This document shows, in pieces, positions 1 to 5,421 of a DNA stretch of 6,228 nucleotides; positions within the stretch are counted from its first letter, which is position 1, and the number at the start of each line of letters is the position of its first letter. The DNA comes from Gammaproteobacteria bacterium (GTDB lineage Bacteria; Pseudomonadota; Gammaproteobacteria; HK1): NCBI GenBank assembly GCA_013042035.1, contig JABDQX010000106.1, positions 1 to 6,228 on the forward strand, read 5' to 3'. The translations under genes and the position numbers were made by a program. The notes under the pieces are model-generated. The model had not been told where the DNA came from. It saw only the letters and a program-made list of their open reading frames with translations, and searched no databases.

Positions 1-495
1 CTCCAGGGCCACCGGATCAGTTTCGGGAACGGGTGTCATAATCACTCGGCGACCTTGAAACAGGGTATCGAACGAGGCCTCGACACCACTTTGTTCCGTG
101 CCGGCAATCGGGTGTGCCGGTACCAGATTTTTGGGAATCTCCCCAAAGGCCGCGCGCGCCGCCGCCAGTACGCTTTGTTTGGCGCTACCCCCGTCGGTAA
201 TCACCGCGTCCGGCGCGATTTTCCCCACCATGGCGCGAAACAATGGTTCCATGGCAAAAAGTGGCACGGTCACCACGATCATATCGGCCCCTGCCACGGC
301 CTTGGCGACATCAGTCTCAAAGCTATCGATGACACCGAGTGTCAGTGCCTTTTCCAAATTCTCACGACGCCGACTGCACCCCACGATATGCCCACGGACG
401 CCCGCTTTACGCAGAGCCCTGGCTAGAGAACCGCCGATTAATCCAACCCCAATGATGCACAGAGTCTGTATTTTTATGTCAGAACCTATTTTCAT
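1..495 (-). CDS. tyrA: Prephenate dehydrogenase, N-terminal part (cut by window edge)
   Basis: This enzyme oxidatively decarboxylates prephenate to 4-hydroxyphenylpyruvate with NAD(P)+, the committed step to tyrosine, in the cytoplasm. I translated 165 codons, reading from 495 down to base 1 with no stop, so the C-terminal helical dimerisation half lies outside the window. A dinucleotide-binding Rossmann motif GVGLIGGS sits at residues 16-23. DGGSAK follows at 101-106, and the family signature AHPIAGTEQSG, which holds the catalytic-region His, at 127-137. The ATG at 495 leaves a normal short lead before the Rossmann motif. An in-frame ATG at 537 would add 14 residues and overlap the upstream GIY-YIG gene by 19 bases. 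Neither start has a strong Shine-Dalgarno sequence. It is the last visible gene of a minus-strand cluster. Family assignment is firm; the exact start is not. Confidence 0.95.
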   Translation of the reverse strand, partial: MKIGSDIKIQTLCIIGVGLIGGSLARALRKAGVRGHIVGCSRRRENLEKALTLGVIDSFETDVAKAVAGADMIVVTVPLFAMEPLFRAMVGKIAPDAVITDGGSAKQSVLAAARAAFGEIPKNLVPAHPIAGTEQSGVEASFDTLFQGRRVIMTPVPETDPVALE

Positions 496-518
496 ATCGA
501 AACACTGCTCGCGTTCTC

Positions 519-797
519 TCACCGTTTTTTTGGCCATCGGTTGTATCCGATAGCCGGATCGTTGGCCCCAAGCTTTCGAATAAACTCTATCTCTTTCTCA
601 GTAATCTCCAAGCGTGTGGCGGTCTTGGACTCCCAGAGTATTTCTTTACGGATTATAAAATCACGGCGTTGCTGGCGAGTAAAATCCTTAGCTATCAGGT
701 TGTTGTTGGCACTACCGAAGTAATTGATGCTATCGGTTCGATCCTGTCCAATATAGATCTTTCCATTTGGATACGTAATCTTGTAGATGACATTCAT
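519..797 (-). CDS. Small GIY-YIG nuclease-fold protein
   Basis: This 92-residue protein belongs to the GIY-YIG superfamily. Its N-terminus reads as a beta strand (VIYKITY), a turn (PNGK) and a second strand (IYIGQD), giving the paired Y-x-I and Y-I-G elements of the nuclease core. An RQQRRDFIIRKEILWES helix region follows, then a Glu-rich helix around residues 66-74 (EITEKEIEF) and a conserved-looking tail ending IGYNRWPKKR. Single-domain proteins of this type are scattered in bacteria; I know of no established role, and I cannot tell whether this one cuts DNA. There is no DNA-binding or mobile-element domain. It lies 17 bases downstream of the cyclic-nucleotide-domain gene and 23 bases upstream of the tyrA ATG at 495, so co-transcription is likely. 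The start ATG at 797 is preceded by a weak purine-rich GGTAGGAT. Its stop codon lies next to an A7 run discussed as a finding. Confidence 0.85.
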   Translation of the reverse strand: MNVIYKITYPNGKIYIGQDRTDSINYFGSANNNLIAKDFTRQQRRDFIIRKEILWESKTATRLEITEKEIEFIRKLGANDPAIGYNRWPKKR

Positions 798-814
798 GCC
801 ATCCTACCCGATAT

Positions 815-1303
815 CTAATATCGACCCTGTGTTTTGGAGATATAGTTCACAAGCTGTTGCGATTCGAGATTCATGCGCATCAGGTTGGTATGGGTAATCC
901 GGAAAAGTGAGCGCATGACTCTGTAGACAATACGCGGATGCGTATCAAGCAGGGATTCAAAATCATCAGGTTCCAGGGTGTATACGGTTGCATCACCGCC
1001 TATGGCGCGCAGGGTTGCCTTGCGGGGCGTTCTATCCACGAAGGCGCGGGTACCGGCGCATTCGCCCTGTTTCATCATGTATAGGACATTTTCTTCAGCT
1101 CCTTTACCATTACCGGTAACCGCTATTCTGCCTTCCACGAGAACAAACAGGGTATGGTCATGACTATCCACGGCAATCAGGCGCTCTCCATCGGCCAATT
1201 GTCGGGTTTTCATCTTGGTTGCCAGCACTTGGCATTCCTCGGTATCGAGTTCGTCCCCCAGGACGGAGGCACGAAGCCGTTCGGCATCCGTTAGATCGTT
1301 CAT
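815..1303 (-). CDS. Cyclic-nucleotide-binding-domain protein without a DNA-binding domain
   Basis: The protein has 162 residues from the chosen start. A beta-roll of the CRP/FNR effector-binding type spans about residues 20-115. It shows the strand LFVLVEGRIAV (52-62), then QGECAG (79-84), and RKATLRA (94-100) where cAMP-binding members usually have R-[ST]-A-x-V-x-A. A long helical end (about 122-158) resembles the dimerisation C-helix. There is no helix-turn-helix, so this is not a CRP-type transcription factor; it may be a regulatory or scaffold subunit. The Lys in the phosphate-binding cassette makes ordinary cAMP binding uncertain. The ORF stays open up to an ATG at 1342 and another at 1330. 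The ATG at 1303 is preferred because AGAGGA lies six bases upstream of it, while the other two lack such a site. It is the first gene of the minus-strand cluster, divergent from folC. Confidence 0.87.
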   Translation of the reverse strand: MNDLTDAERLRASVLGDELDTEECQVLATKMKTRQLADGERLIAVDSHDHTLFVLVEGRIAVTGNGKGAEENVLYMMKQGECAGTRAFVDRTPRKATLRAIGGDATVYTLEPDDFESLLDTHPRIVYRVMRSLFRITHTNLMRMNLESQQLVNYISKTQGRY

Positions 1304-1451
1304 GTTTAGTCCTCTTTCCCAGTTCGACATAATCTGAATCAAAATACGCTACAAAAACCCTTTAGCCATGGTTCAGAATTCTGTCGATATTAAAGATCAA
1401 TCACGCAACGGGATCGTACATTAACACCCTTGTTGGGAAAAGGAGGCTGCA
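1304..1451. promoter_or_regulatory. Divergent intergenic region between the cyclic-nucleotide-domain gene and folC
   Basis: This 148-base gap must carry promoters for both directions. Visible elements are a perfect 10-base palindrome CAGAATTCTG at 1374-1383, a possible operator that could also be chance, and a perfect AGGAGG Shine-Dalgarno at 1441-1446 for the folC TTG. I see no clear pair of -35/-10 boxes at good spacing for either strand, only AT-rich stretches around 1331-1360 and 1384-1400. Confidence 0.4.
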
Positions 1452-2885
1452 TTGCGTTTTGACTGCCTTTCGGACTGGCTTGCCTGGCAGGAAAGATTAC
1501 ACCATACCTCGGTTGACCTTGGTCTTGCACGGATATCGAAGGTAGCGGGAAAGCTCGGACTCACCCGTGTTCCCTTTCCCGTAATCTCCGTGGCGGGCAC
1601 CAATGGCAAGGGGTCTTGCGTTGCACTGCTGACGTCGATATTCGAACAGGCCGGATATCGTGTCGGCGCCTATACCTCCCCGCACCTTTTGCGCTATAAC
1701 GAACGGGTACGCATTGAGGGGCATGAAGCATCCGATGCGGCGCTGATTCAGGCGTTCGATGAGATAGAGGGGAAGCGGGGTAATATTACGCTGACCTACT
1801 TCGAATTCGGCACCCTGGCGGCCATGATATTATTTTGCCGCGCGGAATTGGATCTGGTCGTGCTTGAGGTCGGAATGGGCGGCAGGTATGACGCCGTGAA
1901 TATTTTTGACGCGGACGTGGCGTTGGTCACGGCGATCGGAATCGACCATGTTGACTGGCTGGGGCATGATCGGGCGTCGATTGGCCGGGAAAAGGCCGGT
2001 ATTTATCGAACAGGGCGCCCGGCCATTTGTGGCGACCCCAATCCACCCGCCAGTGTCGAAGAATACGCGCGATCCATAGGCGCGACCTGGTATTGCGCGG
2101 GCAGGGATTTCAATCACCATGTTGTGACCCATCACCCTCGGTCGATGAGACAACATCGGGAATGTCTGGGGTCGGGTGAAGCGAGCCCCCAGTGGCGCTG
2201 GGAAGGCCGCGCCGGCACCATCGGCCAAAATTTACCCGAACCGGCCCTCCCGGGAAAGCACCAACTGCAAAATGCCGCCGCGGTACTCATGGCCGTCGAA
2301 TTGCTCCGGAATCGCCTGCCGGTTTCGGAAAACGCACTGCACCGAGGGCTCACCGCGGTAAGATTGCCCGGCAGGTTTCAGGTATTCTCGGGAAAAGACG
2401 GTATTACCCGGATCCTGGATGTGGCCCACAATCCACAGGCAGCCCAGGCGCTTGCCCGTATGCTTCGAGATTGTCCCTGCGAGGGGCGAACCCTGGCCGT
2501 CGTGGCAATGCTCGAAGACAAGGATATCGAAGCGGTATTGCGTGCCATGTGGATGCCAATATCCGGCGCGACAAGCACACCGCAGAACAACCGGCAACAA
2601 CGCATTGGTTTCACGGAAGAAAATAATCGAAGGAAGTTAGCGTGCGCGGCACTAGTTGATGTATGGTATGCCGCAGGCCTCGACGTACCACGGGGAGGGA
2701 CCGCCGAGATGATCGTGGCGGCAATGTCGCGAATGAGTACGAAAACCCACGTTCACTCGGCAGCCACCGTAGCCGATGCCTACAACGCCGCATTGCAAAC
2801 TGCCCGGTCGGGGGATCGGATCGTGGTTTTCGGGTCATTTCATACGGTAGGCGAGGGGTTAAGATTGCTGCATAAATTGGCTTGA
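1452..2885 (+). CDS. folC: Bifunctional dihydrofolate synthase / folylpolyglutamate synthase
   Basis: FolC ligates glutamate to dihydropteroate and then extends the gamma-glutamyl tail of folates, using ATP in the cytoplasm. All Mur-ligase-type landmarks are present in order: P-loop SVAGTNGKGS (46-55), TSPHL (75-79), YFEFGTLAA (116-124), LEVGMGGRYDAVN (138-150), DHVDWLG (165-171), REKAGI (179-184), LPGRFQ (305-310), DVAHNPQAA (323-331), DKDI (356-359), PRG (413-415) and FGSFHTVGE (460-468). The start is TTG at 1452, five bases after a perfect AGGAGG. At 477 residues it is roughly 45-55 longer than typical FolC (about 420-430). The extra length falls in two places, about residues 221-246 and 367-400, in segments of polar, low-conservation sequence. 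Key catalytic motifs are intact, so the enzyme is probably active. In Gammaproteobacteria folC commonly precedes dedD, as here. Confidence 0.97.
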   Translation: MRFDCLSDWLAWQERLHHTSVDLGLARISKVAGKLGLTRVPFPVISVAGTNGKGSCVALLTSIFEQAGYRVGAYTSPHLLRYNERVRIEGHEASDAALIQAFDEIEGKRGNITLTYFEFGTLAAMILFCRAELDLVVLEVGMGGRYDAVNIFDADVALVTAIGIDHVDWLGHDRASIGREKAGIYRTGRPAICGDPNPPASVEEYARSIGATWYCAGRDFNHHVVTHHPRSMRQHRECLGSGEASPQWRWEGRAGTIGQNLPEPALPGKHQLQNAAAVLMAVELLRNRLPVSENALHRGLTAVRLPGRFQVFSGKDGITRILDVAHNPQAAQALARMLRDCPCEGRTLAVVAMLEDKDIEAVLRAMWMPISGATSTPQNNRQQRIGFTEENNRRKLACAALVDVWYAAGLDVPRGGTAEMIVAAMSRMSTKTHVHSAATVADAYNAALQTARSGDRIVVFGSFHTVGEGLRLLHKLA

Positions 2886-2981
2886 TCACCAGAACCACTA
2901 CGTATGCCGATGGACTAGATGGGTACAAACTCCATTACCGCTATGAACTTTTGGACATGCGCACACTTCAATAGTACCGGT

Positions 2982-3018
2982 GCCTGTTCTGTCGAAAGTT
3001 TAAAACACAGGCGTTAAA
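2982..3018 (+). repeat. 37-base dispersed repeat, copy 1
   Basis: The segment matches 5302-5338 at 33 of 37 positions in the same orientation, and all four differences are transitions. Its ends GCCTGT (2982-2987) and ACAGGC (3007-3012) are perfectly complementary, giving a 6-bp stem around a 19-base loop with CGAAAGTTTAAAA at its core. A GCGTTAAA tail follows the stem and overlaps its last two bases. No coding potential was seen. It may be a mobile palindromic element, a protein-binding site or an RNA leader element. Confidence 0.75.
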
Positions 3019-3055
3019 AATATAACTTTTGTCTCGCGAAGCGGGACAATATAAT
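2999..3055 (+). promoter_or_regulatory. Possible promoter(s) for the SPOR-hisG unit
   Basis: Two overlapping sigma70-like candidates are visible. The first is TTTAAA (2999-3004) with TATAAC (3021-3026), spacing 16. The second is a perfect TATAAT (3050-3055) with TTGTCT (3029-3034), spacing 15, which would place the transcription start about a dozen bases before the ATG at 3075. AT-richness makes chance matches likely, so this is tentative. Confidence 0.35.
3029..3049 (+). repeat. Hairpin with GCGAAGC tip, upstream member
   Basis: The left arm is TTGTCTCGC (3029-3037), the loop GAA (3038-3040) and the right arm GCGGGACAA (3041-3049). This is a 9-bp stem with one T-G wobble at 3034/3044. The tip GCGAAGC is a sequence known to form an unusually stable mini-hairpin in DNA. 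No T-run follows, so it is not a standard terminator. Confidence 0.7.
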
Positions 3056-3073
3056 TTTGCGAAGCAAAATTAT
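3051..3073 (+). repeat. Hairpin with GCGAAGC tip, directly before the SPOR start codon
   Basis: The left arm is ATAATTTTGC (3051-3060), the loop GAA (3061-3063) and the right arm GCAAAATTAT (3064-3073). This is a perfect 10-bp stem with the same GCGAAGC tip as the hairpin just upstream, although the rest of the stem differs. It ends one base before the ATG at 3075 and occupies the space where a Shine-Dalgarno would be. If transcribed, it could influence translation start of the SPOR gene. Confidence 0.75.
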
Positions 3074-3074
3074 T

Positions 3075-3776
3075 ATGGAACAACAACTAAAAAATCGACT
3101 CATTGGCGCTACAGTGCTCGTTACCCTGGGTGTTATCTTGATTCCCATGGCGCTGTCACCACCCGAGAAAACAGGCGAGATCGTTATCGATGTCGTTGCG
3201 CCACCGAAGCCCGACAATGCATATCGCTCCCGCATCATCCCATTGGACGGATTGAACGAGGGCGAGCCGGCGGAGGAATTCGAGTGGCCCGATATAGGCG
3301 AGCAACTGGAAGTCGAATCAGAAATGCCGGTAACACCCTTGCCGGCGACACAGTCTCCGCCAACAAAACCTGTTATCAAGGTTGCCAGTGAGCCGGATCG
3401 GCAACAGGAAGTGAGTGTCAAAAAGGCGGCCCCACCTAAAACGGTCGCAAGCAAAAAACAGGATTTGCCGCCCCAACCTCGCAAGGCAACCGTGGCAGTC
3501 CCCACCAAACCCAAGCAGCCACTCTCGCTCAAGGCCTGGGCGGTTCAGGTGGGTAGTTTTACCGAACAAAAAAATGCCTTGGGCTTGCGTGACCGATTAC
3601 GCGCCAAAGGTTATCGCGCATTCGTCAAGTCGGTTAAGGGGGGTAATGCCACAACGACGACCCGGGTTTTTGTGGGGCCGACACTGCGTCGGGACGATGC
3701 GCTGCGGGCAAATAAGAAAATACACGACGATCTTGCCATCAAAGGGATCGTCATACGTCATTCCGAAGGGAGATAA
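3075..3776 (+). CDS. dedD: SPOR-domain inner-membrane protein, DedD-like
   Basis: The protein has 233 residues from the ATG at 3075. It has a short cytoplasmic start (MEQQLKNRL), one membrane segment at about 9-28 (VLVTLGVILIPMALS) and a long Pro/Lys/Glu-rich linker (about 30-150). The C-terminal SPOR domain (about 153-230) begins WAVQVGSF and contains RLRAKGYRAFVK and TRVFVGPTLRRDDA. SPOR domains bind glycan strands lacking stem peptides at the division septum, and DedD is a late, accessory division protein in E. coli. The topology and the position after folC both support DedD. A TTG at 3057 is an alternative start but would lie inside a hairpin; the ATG gives the usual MxxxLKxRLxGA N-terminus. 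No clear Shine-Dalgarno is visible. Its stop lies two bases before hisG. Confidence 0.9.
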   Translation: MEQQLKNRLIGATVLVTLGVILIPMALSPPEKTGEIVIDVVAPPKPDNAYRSRIIPLDGLNEGEPAEEFEWPDIGEQLEVESEMPVTPLPATQSPPTKPVIKVASEPDRQQEVSVKKAAPPKTVASKKQDLPPQPRKATVAVPTKPKQPLSLKAWAVQVGSFTEQKNALGLRDRLRAKGYRAFVKSVKGGNATTTTRVFVGPTLRRDDALRANKKIHDDLAIKGIVIRHSEGR

Positions 3777-3778
3777 CG

Positions 3779-4669
3779 GTGCAACAACAGATCGATCAAC
3801 AACAGCTTAAAATAGGTATACCCAAGGGCAGTCTCGAATCGGCGACTATTTCCTTATTTAATCAGGCAGGCTGGTCGATCACGACGCGCTCGCGAAATTA
3901 CTTCCCCGATATCGATGATGCCGAACTTACCTGCGCCTTGGTGCGGTCCCAGGAAATGGCGCTTTATGTGGAAAACGGCACCCTGGACCTGGGGCTTACG
4001 GGGCACGATTGGATCCTGGAAACACAGGCCGACGTGGCGGAGGTCTGTGAACTCGTCTATTCCAAAAGCACCGATCAACCGGCTCGCTGGGTACTGATCG
4101 TGCGCAATGATTCCGAGATTCAGTCGATTTCGGATCTCGCCGGCAAACGGATAGCCACGGAACTCGTCGGGTTCACGAAACGTTATCTCGATGAGCGGGG
4201 CATTGCGGCGAACGTGGAATTTTCCTGGGGCGCGACCGAAGCCAAGGTTGTTGAGGGATTGGTGGATGCGGCTGTCGAGATTACGGAGACCGGAAGCACC
4301 ATCAAGGCCCATGGATTGCGCATCGTGTGTGATTTACTGCATACCCATACCCGTCTTATCGCCAATAAGGCGGCCATGGCGTCTCCCTGGAAAAGACGTA
4401 AAATCGAGCAGATTGCGCTGCTGCTCCAGGCGGCACTCACCGCTCGCCGAAAGGTTGCCTTGAAAATGAATGTACCGACCGAAAGACTCAAACAGGTGGT
4501 CGACATTTTGCCAAGTCTACAGGCACCTACCGTAAGCCATCTCTATAATCAGGCGTGGTTCGCGGTGGAAACGGTGGTGAGCAGTGGCGAGATCCGTGAT
4601 TTAATCCCTCTTCTTAAAGAGATTGGCGCAGAGGGGATATTGGAATATGAGTTGCGGAAAATGGCTTAG
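3779..4669 (+). CDS. hisG: ATP phosphoribosyltransferase, long form
   Basis: HisG joins ATP and PRPP, the first and feedback-controlled step of histidine synthesis. The 296 residues start with the phosphate-contacting GIPKGSL (13-19), then LTGHDW (73-78), RIATELV (124-130), and the PRPP-site signature from GATEAK (151-156) through LVDAAVEITETGSTI (161-175). Residues from about 222 to the end match the small C-terminal domain that binds histidine in long-form HisG, so no HisZ partner is needed. The start is GTG at 3779, with AAGGGAG six bases upstream inside the end of the SPOR gene. The two-base gap implies translational coupling. By my recollection the pattern (SxxYFPxIDD near 38-47, FSWGATE, SHL near 253) resembles the form in Nitrospira, deltaproteobacteria and similar groups more than the E. 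coli enzyme; I could not test this. No other his gene is in the window. Confidence 0.97.
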   Translation: MQQQIDQQQLKIGIPKGSLESATISLFNQAGWSITTRSRNYFPDIDDAELTCALVRSQEMALYVENGTLDLGLTGHDWILETQADVAEVCELVYSKSTDQPARWVLIVRNDSEIQSISDLAGKRIATELVGFTKRYLDERGIAANVEFSWGATEAKVVEGLVDAAVEITETGSTIKAHGLRIVCDLLHTHTRLIANKAAMASPWKRRKIEQIALLLQAALTARRKVALKMNVPTERLKQVVDILPSLQAPTVSHLYNQAWFAVETVVSSGEIRDLIPLLKEIGAEGILEYELRKMA

Positions 4670-4722
4670 AGCGTATTTGGTTAACCACTCCCAGCGATCA
4701 ACAAGAATTCACGTGTGTTGGG
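4670..4722. other. Short convergent gap after hisG
   Basis: These 53 bases separate the ends of hisG and the minus-strand orphan gene. I see no convincing terminator hairpin with a T-run. The start of the gap belongs to a 15-base sequence CTTAGAGCGTATTTG (4665-4679), which includes the hisG stop and recurs in similar form at 6192-6206. Confidence 0.4.
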
Positions 4723-5184
4723 TCACTTTTTCGATACACGAAAAACGGCTAAACAACGCGGGCCGGCGACAACAATATGGTCGCCGGACTCGCAAAAACT
4801 CGCCACAAGCCAGTCACCGAAACCACCCTCCCGGGACAGGTCATGGACACTCCCATCGGAGTCCGATACCGTAACGGTACCTGCTTTATCGTCCACGGTA
4901 ATGTAACCACCCGCCGGGTGTTCGCGTACTTGCCGCCCGCCATGTGACCCCAAGAGAGGGTAAAACAAGCCGGAAGCGAGATCGCGATAGAGTCGGCCGT
5001 CAGGAGATATCCCATCACCACCGGCCTGCTCTCGGATCGTCCATGACGCACGTTCATCCCGCAGGCTCCAACAGGTGGTCCGCCTATCCGTCAGAAGCAA
5101 TAACTCATCCCCATCGGGCGCGATCCAGACCGCCAAAATCCGCCCGACATCAAGATCGCTCATGGTTGTTACACAATGCCACAT
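4723..5184 (-). CDS. Hypothetical protein with WD/beta-propeller-like blades
   Basis: I do not recognise a named family. From the ATG at 5184 the product has 153 residues. It shows repeated strand-turn patterns typical of propeller blades: ILAVWIAPDGDELLLLTD followed by TCWSL, then GGDGISPDGRLYRDL, GGYITVDDKAGTVTVSD followed by GSVHDL, and SFCESGDHIVVAGP followed by CLAVFRV. That is about three to four blades, too few for a closed propeller, so it may be a fragment, part of a larger assembly, or an oligomer-forming protein. There is no signal peptide or membrane segment. The frame is open up to a GTG at 5283 (186 residues), but codons between 5184 and 5283 are AT-rich and unlike the rest. ATG 5184 has GGGG nine bases upstream. 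ATG 5163 is another option. It lies alone, convergent with hisG. Confidence 0.55.
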   Translation of the reverse strand: MWHCVTTMSDLDVGRILAVWIAPDGDELLLLTDRRTTCWSLRDERASWTIREQAGGDGISPDGRLYRDLASGLFYPLLGSHGGRQVREHPAGGYITVDDKAGTVTVSDSDGSVHDLSREGGFGDWLVASFCESGDHIVVAGPRCLAVFRVSKK

Positions 5185-5421
5185 CGCTATATACCCCAAA
5201 CAGGCTGATTCTTTAGTTTTGAAAGCAATTGAAGCGCCGAATGGTATTGGGAAATGACGCTCACCATCAGTAACATTACACACTCCAATAGCATCTCAAC
5301 CGCCTGTTCTACCGAAAGTTTAAAATACGGGCGTTAAAGCGACCGAACATTTTGAGGATACTTTCAGCGCAGTTAGGAAGAGCAGATGAGTTTTGCATAC
5401 AAGCTATCAAGGGAAGTGCTT
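5185..5421. other. Intergenic region containing the second 37-base repeat
   Basis: Between the orphan gene and the end of the SDR gene there is AT-rich sequence (5185-5301, possibly an N-terminal extension of the orphan gene), repeat copy 2 (5302-5338), and 83 bases with no recognisable terminator, RNA gene or ORF. Confidence 0.5.
5302..5338 (+). repeat. 37-base dispersed repeat, copy 2
   Basis: This is the same element as 2982-3018, in direct orientation, with differences at 5311, 5312, 5326 and 5329. The stem ends are GCCTGT (5302-5307) and ACGGGC (5327-5332). The A-to-G change at 5329 turns one T-A pair into a T-G wobble, so the stem is kept in plus-strand RNA. In this copy the flanks AAC (5298-5300) and GTT (5333-5335) extend the pairing past one unpaired base. 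It lies upstream of the minus-strand orphan gene and downstream of the SDR gene. Confidence 0.75.

Larger units (their letters stand above)
2886..3074. other. Structured intergenic region before the SPOR gene
   Basis: The 189 bases contain one copy of a 37-base repeat (2982-3018) and two adjacent hairpins (3029-3049, 3051-3073). Bases 2886-2981 show nothing recognisable apart from a roughly 30-codon open stretch with no family resemblance. No U-tailed terminator hairpin follows folC. The gap and its possible promoters suggest the SPOR-hisG pair can be transcribed separately from folC. Confidence 0.6.

Noticed and set aside
98..553. 151-codon plus-strand open frame opposite tyrA
   Set aside because: It lies antisense to the clear TyrA coding sequence and its translation has no family features.
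1830..2228. 132-codon minus-strand open frame inside folC
   Set aside because: The plus strand carries all FolC motifs through this region; the antisense product looks random.
2882..2974. About 30-codon open frame (TTG start) overlapping the folC stop
   Set aside because: Short, no Shine-Dalgarno, no recognisable family; expected by chance.
2982..3018. tRNA-like or T-arm-like structure in the 37-base repeat
   Set aside because: Only one 6-bp stem can be drawn; there is no cloverleaf and no CCA-proximal stem.
4763..4787. Perfect 8-bp inverted repeat CCGGCGAC...GTCGCCGG as a terminator for hisG
   Set aside because: No T-run follows on either strand, and it lies within codons of the minus-strand orphan gene.
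5294..5339. Repeat copy 2 as an integron attC site (AAC...GTTAAA ends, GGGCGTTAA motif)
   Set aside because: Copy 1 lacks the 5' AAC core, the last base of the GTTRRRY-type box is wrong in both, the element is shorter than usual attC sites, and the segment between copies holds housekeeping genes rather than cassettes.
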